A stretch of 64,000 bases of DNA from Cryptomeria japonica (GCF_030272615.1 NC_081413.1:556599136-556663135), one strand, 5' to 3'; numbered from the stretch's first letter, positions 36,930-48,774 are shown. Notes: generated by a model not told the origin, from the sequence alone. Translations and numbers: made by a program.

Positions 36930-38065
36930 TAGCCCGAAACTTCGGAACCCCGAGGTTCCGAGTTTCTTTGCCTTAGCTTCTTTCTTTCCTGCTCCGGAAC
37001 TCCAAGTTTCCGAAGTTCCCTTCCTTCCCTTAGCTTTCTTCTGTTCTCTACCTCGGAACCCCCAGGTTCCGAAGTTCCTTAGTCTTCAACCCTGGAACTC
37101 CGGAACCCCCAGGTTCCAAAGTTCCTTGTCCAACTACGGGGACACCGGTCCCCGAAGTTCCCCAACTACGGAGACCCCGGTCCCCGAAGTTCCCCAACTA
37201 CAGAGACCCCGGTCTCCGAAGTTTCCAAGTTCCTAAGTCTTCTACCCCGGACCTTCGGAACCCCCAGGTTCCGAAGTTCCTTAGTCTTCAACCTCGGAAC
37301 CCCAAGGTTCCGAAGTTCCTAAGTCTTCTACCCCGAAACTCCGGAACCCCCAGGTTCCGAAGTTTCTTGTCCAACTACGGAGACCCCGGTCCCCGAAGTT
37401 CCTCAACTACGGAGACCCTAGTCTCCGAAGTTCCCCAACTACGAAGACTCCGATCCCCGAAGTTCCCCAACTACGGAGACCCCGGTCTCCGAAGTTCCCC
37501 AAGTTCCTAAGTCTTCTACCTCAGACCTCCAAAACCCCCAGGTTCCAAAGTTCCTTAGTCTTCAACCTCGGAACCTTGGGGTTCCGAAGTTCCTAAGTCT
37601 TCTACCTCGGAACTCCGGAACCCCCAAGTCCCGAAGTTCCTTAGTCTTCAACCCTGGAACTCCGGAACCCCCAGGTTCCGAAGTTCCTTATCCAACTACG
37701 GAGACCCTGGTCTCTGAAGTTCCCCAACTACGGAGAACCCGATCCCCGAAGTTCCCCAAGTTCCTAAGTCTTCCTTCGGAACCCCGGAACCCCTAGGTTA
37801 CGAAGTTCCTAAGTCTTCAACCCCGGAACTCCAAAACCCCTAGGTTCCGAAGTTCCTTGTCCAACTACGGAGACCCCGGTCCCTGAAGTTCCCCAAGTTC
37901 CTAAGTCTTCTACCTCGGAACTCCGGAACCCCCAGTTCCGGAGTTCCTTAATCTTCAACCCCGGAACTCCGAAACCCCCAGGTTCCGAAGTTCCTTGTCC
38001 AACTACGGAGACCCCAGTCCCCGAAGTTCCCCAACTACGGTGACCCCGGTCTCTGAAGTTTTCCA
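36930..38065 (+). repeat. Gypsy LTR array of GGAACC/GGTTCC and GGAGACC/GGTCTCC motifs
   Basis: Dozens of short inverted-repeat words: GGAACCCCCAGGTTCC, and GGAGACCCCGGTCTCC or GGTCCCC variants, each followed by GAAGTTCC. The step is 32 bp where it can be counted: AACTAC at 37132, 37164, 37196, and at 37373, 37405, 37437, 37469. The same words occur in the 3' LTR (52950-53497, 58014-58450) and, more loosely, in the leader at 44335-44560. Proline-rich open frames here are artefacts. Confidence 0.88.
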
Positions 38066-38395
38066 AACTACTTCCGACTTGCAACACTTCGGATGGCGTG
38101 ATCGACACTCAAAGCTTTAAATGCTCCGACAGCTTTGGCGACTTATGCACTTTTTTTGTGGAGCCACAGGGGGTGCATTTAATGTTTTTGGCAAGATTTC
38201 CATCAAGGGAGATACAAGCCCATGCTTGGTGACCTATGTCATGCCTGACTTTGGAAGGTTAGTCAATCCACCTTCTCAGGATTGCCCTTGTGGGTATGGC
38301 TAGGTTGCTTGCATGTACAAGTCAAGTGCATGCACTTCCCTGCACCTCCAAATTGACATGCAGGGATCATGATCACCATTGTAACCCATTTTTTC

Positions 38396-38426
38396 TATAT
38401 AAGGCTGTTAAGCCTCATTGTAAAGG
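38396..38426 (+). promoter_or_regulatory. Gypsy 5' LTR core promoter
   Basis: TATATAA at 38396-38402 and GTAAAGG at 38420-38426, 24 bp from TATA start to G. The matching segment has been deleted from the 3' LTR at about 58783. Confidence 0.6.
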
Positions 38427-38970
38427 TTCTCTCCCTATTTGCCTGGAGTTTTCTTATGCTCTCCTCTTCTCTTGAAGACTTGTAATCTTTGCATTTCTGC
38501 AATTGTAAGATTGGCTTTTGGCCTTATGATTAATTGAAGAACACTATTCTTGCCTTCTTTCAACCTATATATGTTGTGTATGCTTTCTTACCTTCATCAT
38601 AGGTGTATGTTGTGGTTCTTTCTCTTCATATATGCTGTGTTAACTGGTTTTCTAAGTGTGACTTGTGGGAATCCTTTTCCCCTCTTGGCATTCAGTGGAT
38701 TCTAATTGGGGTTACTCATATAACTGAAAGTTGTGCATCTTCAGGGTGTTTCGGTTAATTACTTGTGTCATTTCAGTAGGGAGAGGAACAATCTCTTCTT
38801 GGTGCATCACCTCCCTTTGTTTCAAGCAATTTCTCTCTTCTCTTTTCCTCTACAAGTTGTTAGGGTAGGCTTAGGAATTAGCTTTGAAGTGTTGAGTTGG
38901 TTCAACACCTGCACCTAGATAGAGAAGGAAGCCGGCCTTCTCCGGAGATTCAACCCCTTGCACAAGGTCC

Positions 38971-39176
38971 TAATAGAATATTAAAATAATGTTATTTTAG
39001 TATTAATGCTCAATAGTGTACATTCTATTTTAGTTAGATCGTCTTCGATCTTCTCAGCAGTTTCTTATTAGAAACTTGCTATTCTTATAAATATCCTTGC
39101 ATTATTTATGAGCATCTTGCTCATTTTGTTAATACATCAATTCTTTGAAATCCATTGCGTGTCTCGCATTGTTTTA
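38971..39176 (+). repeat. Copia 5' LTR (206 bp)
   Basis: From TAATAGAATATT to CGCATTGTTTTA. It matches 43899-44104 except for five transitions. Short even for Copia; it includes TTATAAATAT, a possible TATA element, near 39084. Confidence 0.95.
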
Positions 39177-39817
39177 TGGTATCAGAGCTATAGGAGAAAT
39201 TTTTTCGGAAATTTTTTAATCCTAATTTCCAAATAGTGGAAATTTTCGAAATTATTTCTGGTTTTTAAAAAAAAAATCCATCAAGGTTTTTTTTTCTATT
39301 GCCTAGCTCCTGTGATCGACCTGCAGGGTCGTCGCGTTTTTCTTTTGCGACCTGTGTTCGCGCGACCTACAGGGTCGTCGTGACTGGTGTTCTGTCTGTC
39401 ATCTCCGGCGTCGCGACCTCTGTATGCAACCTCTGGCGTCGCGACCTGCAACCTCCGGCGACGCGACCTGCATCCTTCGGCGACGCCATTCTCCTGCAAT
39501 CCTCTGCAACCCGCGACCTGCACCTTTGGCGACGCCATTTTTTCTGAGAAAATCCATGGCTCCCACGACCTTCTGCATTTTTCGATTAAGGTGTTAACCT
39601 TTCAGTTTTTATCGAAAATCAATTATTCTTGCAGATTCGTGGTGGGCTTTTCGAACCCTAATCTGGGTAGTTGTCCGTTTTTTCTGGGTGCCTCGATTTT
39701 CGAGCCCACAGATCTAGATTTTGATAGCAGATTCCTTCTGGGTTTTTCGCACGAATTTGTGGGTTGTCTTTGGATTTTTTTGGGTCAGCCGAGAATTGTT
39801 TTTTGGGAAACGTGCAA

Positions 39818-42800
39818 ATGGCTTCTCTCACCAATCTGATGTTAGAAGGCAGTCAATGCTTTAATGGCAACAATTACAACATCTGGAAACAGCGTATGTT
39901 GACCATTTTGAATATAGGCGTCTTGACCAGCTTGTTTTGGGAAAAGAGCTCAAACCTGGTACACCGGGTGCAGATCAAGATAAGTTTGATGAACGCAATC
40001 GGGAGGCAGTTATGCTTCTCAAACTCTCAGTGACTGATGATCAGAAACCGCAGATTCCTTCCGGCAAGACAACTTCTGACATCTGGAAGCATTTGAAGGA
40101 ATTGCATGAGACATCCGACAAGAGTCGAGCATTCTTTCTAAAGAATCAGCTGTTCTCCATTATGAAGGACGAACGTATGTCCTTACAGGAACACCTCACG
40201 AGGATTAAGGACATTCGAGATCAGCTCGAAGCTATTGGTCGGACTATGGAGGAAGAAGACATGGTAGTAATCACTCTGAAAAGTCTTCCGAAATCGTATG
40301 AACACTTCATTGAGACCCTCAATATTACTTCCACTAATGTTGATCTAAAGTTTTCAGAATTGTGCACCAAACTTCTACAGCAGGATCGCTGGAAACAACA
40401 GTTTGGAAGTGGTACTACATCAGCCTCCTCGGAAAATGCCTTCACAGCTCAATCCTTTCACAAGGATAAAGGCAAATTTCAGTCCTCTCAATCTTCTCAG
40501 CAGAAAGGCTCTTCTCAGACACAGGATGGAGCTAAGAAGAAGAATGTGCAATGCAATTACTGTCACAAGTATGGCCATATGAAGAAAGATTGCCGTCAAA
40601 GGCTCGCTTCTGAACAAAAGAAGCAAGGAGGGTCACACCAGAAGGCGCATGTTGCTGAACATTCCGAGCAGAAAGAGTCTGCCTTTTATGCCTTTATGGC
40701 TAAGAGGTCTTCAGATCATGCCAGGTCTTCTGCTTGGTACATCGACTCTGGTGCATCACGTCACTTTTCTCATCGACGTGACTGGTTTACAGACTTCTCA
40801 CCTTTCAGTGATTCCGTTGTATTTGGCGGAGGTGAGGAGTATACAGTTGTTGGCAGAGGCACTGTTCAGATACAGTCTGGTGGCAGGACTCCTTTTTCTA
40901 GATGTGTACTATGTTCCTGGAATGGAACTTAATCTGCTCTCTGTCAGCCAGATTATGAGGAATTCTCCTCAGCTAGATGTGGTGTTCAGTGCTCACAAGT
41001 GTTCCATTATTGATCGGGAGACTCGTCTTACTGTTGCTGTTGGTCTAGAGGATCATGTCCTATATAGGCTTCTTGACACTGGTGATTCTCCTGAAGTGGC
41101 TCTGGCAGCTCGTGTTTCTCCTCTCAACACTTTGTGGCATCAGAGATATGGACATCTCAACATTCAGTATCTCTCTCAGCTATCTTGGGAGAGACTTGTT
41201 TCAGGGTTACCTGATATTCAAACTCAGCATCTTGGAGTTTGTGGCGCCTGTCAAGCTGGCAAACAGCATCGGACTTCATTCACAAATGGAAAGTCTTGGC
41301 GCGCATCTAAGGTACTTCAATTACTTCATGCTGATATTTGTGGTCCTATGAATACATCTTCTGTTACTGGTTGCAAATACTTTTTGCTTATTGTAGATGA
41401 TTTTAGTAGAAAGATGTGGGTGTACTTTCTTAAACATAAATCAGATGTATTTAGTATCTTTCAGAAGTTTAAGTCCTTTGTTGAAAAAGAGTCTGGACAT
41501 AGTATCATTACTCTTAGGACAGATAACGGGGCGGAATTTTGTTCTTCTGCATTCTCCAACTTCTGTGATACCCATGGCATCAAACGCCAATTGACTACAC
41601 CCTACACTCCTCAGCAAAACAGTGTTGTCGAGCGTCGCAATTGTACGGTTGTTGAGATGGCTCGCTCTATGTTACAACACAGGAGTGTTCCGAATAAGTA
41701 TTGGGCTGAAGCAGTGTTTACTGCTGTCTACCTACTTAACCGTTCTCCTACTCAGGCTGTTAAGGGGAAGACTCCAGAAGAGGTTTGGTCTGGTCGGAAG
41801 CCTACGATCAGCCACTTGAAGGTTTTTGGCTCCGTTGCCTATGTTTGGATTCCAGATGCTAAGCGCTCCAAGTTGGATTCCAAAAGTCAGAAACTCATGA
41901 TGATAGGATACAGTGATCACCATAAGGCCTACAAACTGATCGATATAGACACTGAACGTCTTATCTTCAGTCGAGATGTCGTATTTGATGAAGACAAAGG
42001 ATTCTTTCAGTCCCCTTCTTCTGAGCAGAGTTCTGAGGATCAGCCTCACAGTGTTCTTATTCCATTAGGTTCGCCTGATGGGAGGGATGATGCAGAATCT
42101 ATTTTCGCTGATGCACTACCTGAGTTCCCTCCGGAGAATAATCCTTCTCCTGCTGCTCTTGTTCCTGATCCTGAGCCTCTTCCAGCTCCTCCAGATGTTC
42201 GCACTTCTACTCTCCGGCCTAAATGGTGGGCCAAGACCATTGGTGATCTCAGGGATACTGAGCTCATTGAGGGTAGAACCTCCCGTAATAAGAGCAAACA
42301 GCAACATACAGTCAATTTTGCTCTCATGGCTAACATACACAGTGTTTTTGAGCCTCAAACATACTCAGAGGCTAAAGGTATACCTGAGTGGGAACAGGCT
42401 ATGGAAGCTGAGTTTCAGAGTCTTCATTAGAATCACACTTGGGCCCTTTATGATCTTCCTTCAGGGAAGAAGCCCATTAGCTGCAAATGGGTGTACAAAG
42501 TAAAATACAAAGCTGATGGAACCCTGGACAAGTATAAGGCTCGTCTTGTTGCTCGTGGGTTCTCACAGAAAAAAGGCATTGACTACGAGGAGACTTTTGC
42601 TCCTACAGCCAAAATGAGTACCATACGGCTCGTTCTTGCCTTGGCAGCCCAGTTCAGTTGGAAAGTCCATCAGATGGACGTCAAGAGTGCTTTTTTGAAT
42701 GGTGACTAACAGGAAGAAGTCTACATGACACAACCCCCAGGATTCAAGGTTGCTGGTCAAGAACAAAAGGTCTGTAGACTAGTCAAAGCACTCTATGGTC

Positions 42801-43901
42801 TGAAACAAGCTCCTCGGGCTTGGTACATGAAAATTGATAAGTACCTGACAGATCATGATTTTCAGCGAAGTCCATCTGATGCAAACCTGTATATCAAGCA
42901 TACTAGTAATGATATTTTGTTTGTGGTTGTCTATGTGGATGACTTAATCATTACTGGCAGTTCAGCACTTTTGATCACTGGGATCAAACAGGATTTGTGC
43001 CGCACCTTTGATATGACAGATTTGGGACTTCTACATTACTGCTTAGGAGTTGAAGTCTGGCAGACTGAGAACAGTATCTTTCTCTCTCAGTCCAAGTATG
43101 CCAGAAGTCTTGTGGACAGGTTCAAAATGCAGGATTGCAAACCTGCCTCTACTCCTATGGAACCCGGGCTCAAACTTTCAGCTCAGTCATCTTCACCAGT
43201 TGTGGATGAATATCTGTTCAGGCAACTAGTGGGCAGTCTCATCTATCTTACTGCCACTAGACCTGACATCAGTTTTGCAGTGAGCTACATTTCACGCTTC
43301 ATGACAGCTCCCAAGGCTGATCATTGGATAGCAGCGAAGCGTGTGCTCCGTTATGTGAGTGGCACTCCTGATTATGGACTTTTGTACACTCGGAGTTCTG
43401 ATCCTATACTCGGTGGTTACACTGATTCTGACTGGGTAGGTTCGGTTGATGACCGTAAGTCTACAGCAGGGTATGTGTTTAGTTTGGGATCTGGTGCTGT
43501 CACATGGACTAGTAAGAAGCAGCAGGCAGTGGCTCTCTCCTCGACAGAAGCAGAGTATCGGGGAGCAGTTAAGGCATCTTGTGAGGCAGTTTGGCTTCGA
43601 CGAATGCTTGCGGATATGCATGTCTCTCAGGCAAGTCCTACTCCCTTGTTTTGTGATAATCAGGGAGTGTTCAAAGTTTAAACTCGCCAAGAAATCAGTC
43701 TTCCATGAAAGAACCAAGCATGTGGAAACTCATTGTCACTATATTCGACAGCTGGTTGAAGACGGATCCATCCAGTTGCTGTATGTTCCTACCTCGGAGC
43801 AGCCGGCAGACATCTTCACCAAGCCCCTTGGTCCTGATAAATTTTTAAAATTCAGGGGGTCTATAGGTGTAGTTAATAGATTGAGCATTAAGGGAGGGTA
43901 A
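39818..43901 (+). pseudogene. Copia gag-pol polyprotein, frameshifted
   Basis: ATG at 39818 (MASLTNLMLEG). Domains follow in Copia order: UBN2 Gag, zinc knuckle CNYCHKYGHMKKDC (about 40552-40593), protease WYIDSGASRH (about 40736), pre-integrase zinc region (HQRYGHLN to CGACQAGK), integrase core with HADICG, RTDNGAEF and VVERRN (D, D, E all present), RT with YVDD at 42932-42943, and RNase H with GYTDSDWVG and SSTEAEYRG. Breaks: 1-base loss near 39910, frameshift near 40890, TAG at 42428, TAA at 42707, and a short insertion near 43676 after CDNQGVFK. It normally encodes the whole copy machinery as one polyprotein; here it is dead but little decayed. Confidence 0.93.
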
Positions 43902-44104
43902 TAGAATATTAAAATAATGTTATTTTAGTATTAATGCTCAATAGTGTACATTCTATTTTAGTTAGATCGTCTTCGATCTTCTCAGTAGTTTCTTATTAGA
44001 AACTTGCTATTCTTGTAAATATCCTTGCATTATTTATGAGCGTCTTGCTCATTCTGTTAATACATCAATTCTTCGAAATCCATTGCGTGTCTCGCATTGT
44101 TTTA
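43899..44104 (+). repeat. Copia 3' LTR (206 bp)
   Basis: Begins right after the AGGGAGGG polypurine tract and ends at TTTTA before the second GGTCC. It has the same termini as the 5' copy. Confidence 0.95.
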
Positions 44105-44193
44105 GGTCCCACACTTTGGGGTTGTTTCCATGTTTCACAAGGTTGCTGAGTTGATAGCTTAGCAAGGGTGCAAGCTTTTGTGATAACAGTTTT

Positions 44194-44211
44194 TGGCACG
44201 CCCGGTGGGAC
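44194..44211 (+). other. Gypsy primer-binding site
   Basis: TGGCACGCCCGGTGGGAC starts 5 bp after the LTR end and begins with TGG, as a tRNA 3'-CCA complement must. The tRNA was not identified. 44212-44553 is leader, with further GGAACCCC/GGTTCC words at 44335-44560. Confidence 0.75.
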
Positions 44212-44553
44212 TTATTCAATTCACATGCTAAGGATTTAGTGCTATTCTTAGTGTTTTGGCCTTTAGAGGCAGTCATCTCTCAAGCACTTGGCCACTCTGC
44301 TCAACGACCAGTTCGTGCTCACACAAGGTTCATAACTCTGGGACCCCGGAACCCCCAAGTTCCCAAGTCATCGTAACTCTGCTTACTCCAGAACCCCGGA
44401 ACCCCTAGGTTCCAAAGTCAATGAAGCCATCTTACTCCGGAACCCCGGAACTCCCAGCTTCCTCACTCCTGAACTTCCTCACTCCGAACCTCCGAGCTCC
44501 CGAGGTGCCGAAGTGGTCATACTCCGCAACTTTGGACCTCCGAGCTCTCGAGG

Positions 44554-46697
44554 GTGGTTGCAGATTTCATGCCCAGAATTCATACAAGGGCATCTTCTAG
44601 GGGCAGTTTCCAATTCATAGAGCTTCCATCTGCAAGCTCTAGAAGGAGAGGTAGACCTTCATTATCACCAGTCAAGGGTGACGAGGTTGTAAACACTCCA
44701 TCTCCCAAGTCTCGTTCTACTCCTCCATTTACAAGACCTTTTCGATCAAGGGCTCCGACCACTCATATCAATAGACCATTGTTTCACATGGCAAGAAATC
44801 AAGTCTTTGTTACCTTCAATGGGGGGAGTCCCCTTGTTTTGACTCAATGGAATGACATACCAGTGGCTGCGTTGAAGAGTATACCATACTTCATTGGTGA
44901 AACAGCTACTACACCCATTGAGCACATTCAAGACATTGCAAACATCTGCTCCGTCCATAACATCACTCAGGACGATGTTGCTGTCAGACTCTTGGCCACA
45001 TCCTTGAAAGGCAAAGCCTTGCAGTGGTATAGAGGGTTGCCGTCTAGCTCCATCCACAATTGGGACAAATTGGGGGAGAAATTGTGCAATCATTTTGAAG
45101 ACAAAAGTGATCACCTATCACTTGTGGAGTAGTTAACTACGATCAAGAGGGAACCCCGCAAGTTCATGGGAGACTTCAACTTTAGATTCCATAAGACATG
45201 GAATAGGATCCCGGCTCTAGTGAAGCCATCTCCAAATCATGCATTCTTGTATTATCTTAGAGCTCTCAACAGCGATATAGCTGTCATGATCCAATCAATG
45301 GGTGGAGCCTCTCTACCGGGTGCATATGACATAGCCATAAGAGCAGAAAATTGTTTGATCGAGGCTGGGAAGATAGCTCCAAGGCCTCCAATGCCTCTCT
45401 TCCCAGAAGCTCCTACTCAACAGCCAACCTTGGCTCCTATTCCCATGGCATCTGCAAGTCAACCATCCACGCCATCTACGTCCTCTAATGAGCTCCATGA
45501 GGTCAAGGCTCTATTACAAAACTTTGGCAATGAATTGGTGGCACTAAAAAGACAACAAACTCAGTATAACAAACCTTACCAAGCACAAGGTCAGAATTAT
45601 CAGCAGAACAGGCCACCCTTTCAAGGGCAAAACCAATGGAGCAATGTCAGGCCTTTGAATATGTGAACCCTACAAACGCAAGCAACTCAAAGGCGATAGT
45701 TCCAATGCAAAATAACCTTGCCCAAGAGCAAGATTGGTGTCAACCATGTAATCAGCCACACAACCAAGGTGTATGCCAAAGTGGAGGGTTTGTCCAAACT
45801 TTAGTAGTGCAAGATGAGCCGACCACCTCTAGCCAGCAATATGACCCAAATCAGCCTAGTGTTGGTCCCCAGGCTCACTTACAAGGGGATTCTACCTTTG
45901 TCAATTGGCAGGAGGCAGAATTCTGTGGTTTGAACCAAACAACTGGTGAGTCCATGCTGCAGTATGCAAGGTCAAAGAAGAGAGCCATGGAGGCTACCTC
46001 ACCTTCAACATCAGTCCAAGCTCCAACACCCAATGTAGCCATCCATGATACAAGCCAAAGTACCATGCAAGGGAACAAGAGGCAGGAGGAGACCCAAGTC
46101 ATCCAAAGAGCAAAGGCGGACCTTGTAGCCTCAAAGGGGCCTCTAAAACCAGCTAGTGTCTCTTTCAACATAGTTGATCAAATGAAGAAGGCCAACCTCA
46201 ACGTCACTATGTGGGAGGCCCTTTCAATCCCGTCTCAAAGGGATTTGCTTAAGGAGGCACCGAAGGAAATCAATCAATCAGATGAGGAGGCAGCAGTCAA
46301 CGGAAAGACAGTCTCCACCAGTTTGGTGCAACCCAAGGAGGAAGAAGATTCAAGCAAGATCAGCAAGCCTCCCCCTTTTTATCTCTCCTTAATCGTAGGA
46401 GACAATTTGGTTCACAACTGCATGATAGATTCGGGAGCTAGTAGCTCAGTCATGCCTAAGAGGGTAGCTGATCTTCTTGGCATAGAATACGAACCTGTGA
46501 CCAAAGGGGTGGTCCAATTAGATGGCACTTCTATAAAGACAGTAGGGGTGGTAAAAAAATTTAAGTTAACCTTGCATGCATGCCCTGGTTGCACTGTCTT
46601 GCAAGACATATCAATCATCGACCTCCCTGCCTTCTTTGCCATCTACTTGTCTAGAGACTTCACTGCGAAGATAGGTGGGTACCTGTCTTCCGACTGA
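44554..46697 (+). pseudogene. Gypsy gag and aspartic protease
   Basis: Gag begins about MVADFMPRIHTRASS (44554). Its capsid-like core shows LLATSLKGKALQWYRGLP (about 44990-45040), broken by TAG at 45130-45132, then FMGDFNFRFHKTWNRIP. A frameshift near 45650 leads to a Gln-rich part and a CCHC knuckle CQPCNQPHNQGVC (about 45749). The protease shows CMIDSGASSSVMP (catalytic DSG near 46428) and a conserved C-terminal strand. The frame ends at TGA 46695-46697 in place of a likely Trp, then continues. In intact relatives Gag forms the particle and the protease cuts the polyprotein. Confidence 0.85.
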
Positions 46698-46799
46698 TCC
46701 CATATGCTATTTCGAACAAGGTATGGTACCAAGGTCACCATAAGGGCATAGCCCATTGCCCAAAACCACATTGAACCCTACACCCCTAGCCCTATAAAC

Positions 46800-47675
46800 A
46801 TGAATTGCACTTTGCATGAAGAGGGAGAGGAGTGTGTTGTCCATGAGCCTGCTACTCTCTTGCAGGAGGTTCCTGATTGCTTGCTGGACGAATGGGCCAA
46901 TGCTTTTCAGTTTGATCCAGTAGCTGAGACTGAAGAGACCGGGCTTGGCACCTATTGTATCCATGAAGAGGATACTCCTATCCCTAACCTCATCAAGACG
47001 CAAGGAGATTCAGAGGGGTTATGGAGCATGTTTTTTGATGGTTCAAGAAACAAGAATGGTGCAAGCGCCGGGGTAATGCTTGTTTCTCCTGAGCAGGAGA
47101 AATATTTCTTCTCTTTTAGGCTTCAATTTGGTTGCACTAACAATGTCGTTGAGTATGAAGCCTTGATCCAAGGTCTCCAACTTGCACAAAGCAGAAAGAT
47201 AAGATCTCTGCAAGTATTTGGAGATAGTGAGTTGGTTGTTAATCACATCCGAGCCCAAAGTGTAGCAAAAAACAACCTACTCAAATCATACAAACACAGG
47301 GTTTGGGACTTGATTGAAGGATTCAAGGCCTTCAATATCCAGAGCATTCCTAGGGGTCAAAACAAGCATGCTGATAGGCTTGCAGCAGTTGGTGCTCAAT
47401 TTGACATACCAACGCATGTTGCACGAGAGGAAGAGCAACACATCAGACTTGTTGTGAGGCCTGCTGTCCCGGACAATCAAGTGAATTGGCAAGTGTTTGA
47501 AAGCGATCAGCAGATCATCAACTTCTTGCAAAATGAAGCAGAATTTTCTGCTAAAAATCAGTCCAAGCTGCAAGACCAGTATGGAGATCAAATCATGCAG
47601 CTCAACTCCAACAAGTTGCCAAAAGGTCTAGTTACTTTGGAGGGCATTTTCAACTCGGATGATCAGTTGAAGTAG
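46800..47675 (+). pseudogene. Extra RNase H domain between protease and RT (Gypsy)
   Basis: In frame with the protease, this segment contains a complete-looking type-I RNase H: MFFDGSRNKNGASAGVML (catalytic Asp), NNVVEYEALIQGLQLA (Glu), VFGDSELVVNHIRAQ (Asp) and NKHADRLAA (final Asp). The usual Gypsy RNase H is also present after RT (49443-51240), so the element has two. A second, archaeal-like RNase H is known from the Tat/Ogre lineage. Here it lies upstream of RT, not after the first RNase H. All four acidic residues are kept although the pol frame as a whole is broken. It stops at TGA/TAG-type decay at 47673. Confidence 0.8.
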
Positions 47676-47784
47676 AGGATGAACTTGGCTGCAAAGAGGG
47701 ATGATTACAAGCCAGTTGTTGTTGTTGAGGGTAGGTCCTTGAACTTGGGCAAGGTGTGTTCCTCAACCGAGCAAGAGGCCTTCG

Positions 47785-48774
47785 TTGAGCTTTCAACAAT
47801 ATGATGACATAGTTGCTTGGACCTATGAAGACTTGAAGGGTTTTGATCCTAGCTTAGCCCAGCATACCATAGAGCTAAACCCGGATGCAAAGCCAGTTAG
47901 ACAGAAACAAAGGCCAATACACCCCAAAATCGAGCCACTAATGAGGAAGGAGTTGACCAAGCTCATAGAAGCCAATATCATCTTCCCTATCAAGCACTCC
48001 TCCTAGGTGGCCAGCCTTGTCCCTGTAAGGAAGAAGAATGGGGAGATCAGACTATGTGTAGACTTTAGGGATCTCAATAAAGCCTCCCTTAAAGATCGCT
48101 ATCGCCTTCCCTCTATGGAGCAGATTCTCCAAAAGGTCAGTGGCTCAGAAAGATTTTCATTCTTGGATGGGTATTCAGGTTACAATCAGATCTTGGTCCA
48201 GGAATCAGACCAATACAAAACTGCATTTACTACTAAGTGGGGCACCTATGCTTATTGTAAAATGCCCTTTGGGCTAACCAATGCAGGTGCCACGTTCCAA
48301 AGAGCAATGGACATGGCCTTCAAGGGTGTATTAGCAAGGTTTGTGCTTGTATACCTTGATGACATAACTGTTTATTCGAAGCATGCAGCTGATCATCTTG
48401 TTCATCTTGAGCAAGTGTTCATGAGATGCAGGGAGTATGGTGTGTCCTTGAACCCTAGCAAGTGTGTATTTGCTACTGATCAAGGAAGATTGCTAGGACA
48501 CATCGTATCCAAGGAGGGTTTGACCATTGATCCAGAGCGAGTGGAGGCTATTCTTTCTCTTCCACTCCCCAGTCACAAGAAAGGATTGCAAAGTTTCCTT
48601 GGTAGGATCAACTTTGTGAGGAGGTTCATTCCCAACCTTGCCACCATGGTAAAACCCCTCACTTCCATGTTGAAGAAAAACTTGGTTTTCAATTGGACCA
48701 AGGAAGGAAGGGCCGGTTTCGAAGAGATCAAACAAGTAATTGCTCAGGCCCCTACCCTCGTCAATCCTAATTAT
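47785..48774 (+). pseudogene. Gypsy reverse transcriptase
   Basis: Starts around QQYDDIVAWTYEDLKG after a frameshift near 47790. Motifs: LVPVRKKNGEIRLCVDFRDL, RYRLPSMEQIL, FSFLDGYSGYNQI, MPFGLTNAGATFQRAM, active-site YLDD at 48352-48363, LGHIVSKEGL and the thumb QSFLGRINFVRRFIP. A single TAG at 48004-48006 replaces a Trp codon. At 48774 the frame is cut by a hAT-type element; the RNase H region resumes at 49443. Confidence 0.92.

Larger units (their letters stand above)
38971..44104 (+). mobile_element. Copia LTR retrotransposon, near-complete but broken
   Basis: A 5134-bp element with 206-bp LTRs (38971-39176, 43899-44104) and a perfect target duplication GGTCC (38966-38970, 44105-44109). 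The other LTR of the host Gypsy keeps the empty site (GGTCC once, 59309-59313), which confirms both edges. The LTR termini are TA...TA instead of TG...CA. The two LTRs differ at five positions, all transitions (about 2.4 percent), so it is a young insertion. The primer site TGGTATCAGAGC follows directly at 39177-39188 and the polypurine tract AGGGAGGG lies at 43891-43898. The leader (39189-39817) is CG-rich around 39300-39540 (GTCGCGACC words). Confidence 0.95.
36777..44188 (+). repeat. Gypsy 5' LTR, split by the Copia insertion
   Basis: The LTR is 36777-38970 plus 44110-44188, about 2.27 kb without the Copia and its duplicated GGTCC. It starts TGTTGTCA followed by TGACACCCTCGG, has a GC-rich array (36930-38065), TATA box at 38396, and U5 ending ...TGTGATAACA. 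It matches the 3' LTR outside array-length differences and one promoter deletion. Confidence 0.9.

Noticed and set aside
36886-37236. 116-codon frame (and similar ones at 37809, 52902, 57986, 58125)
   Set aside because: These are translations of the GGAACC/GGTTCC array; repeat-driven Pro/Ser/Glu patterns, not proteins.
40649-40930. Start of the 593-codon frame at 40649
   Set aside because: Up to about 40890 this frame is a shadow of the gag-protease frame; the real pol reading enters it only after the frameshift.
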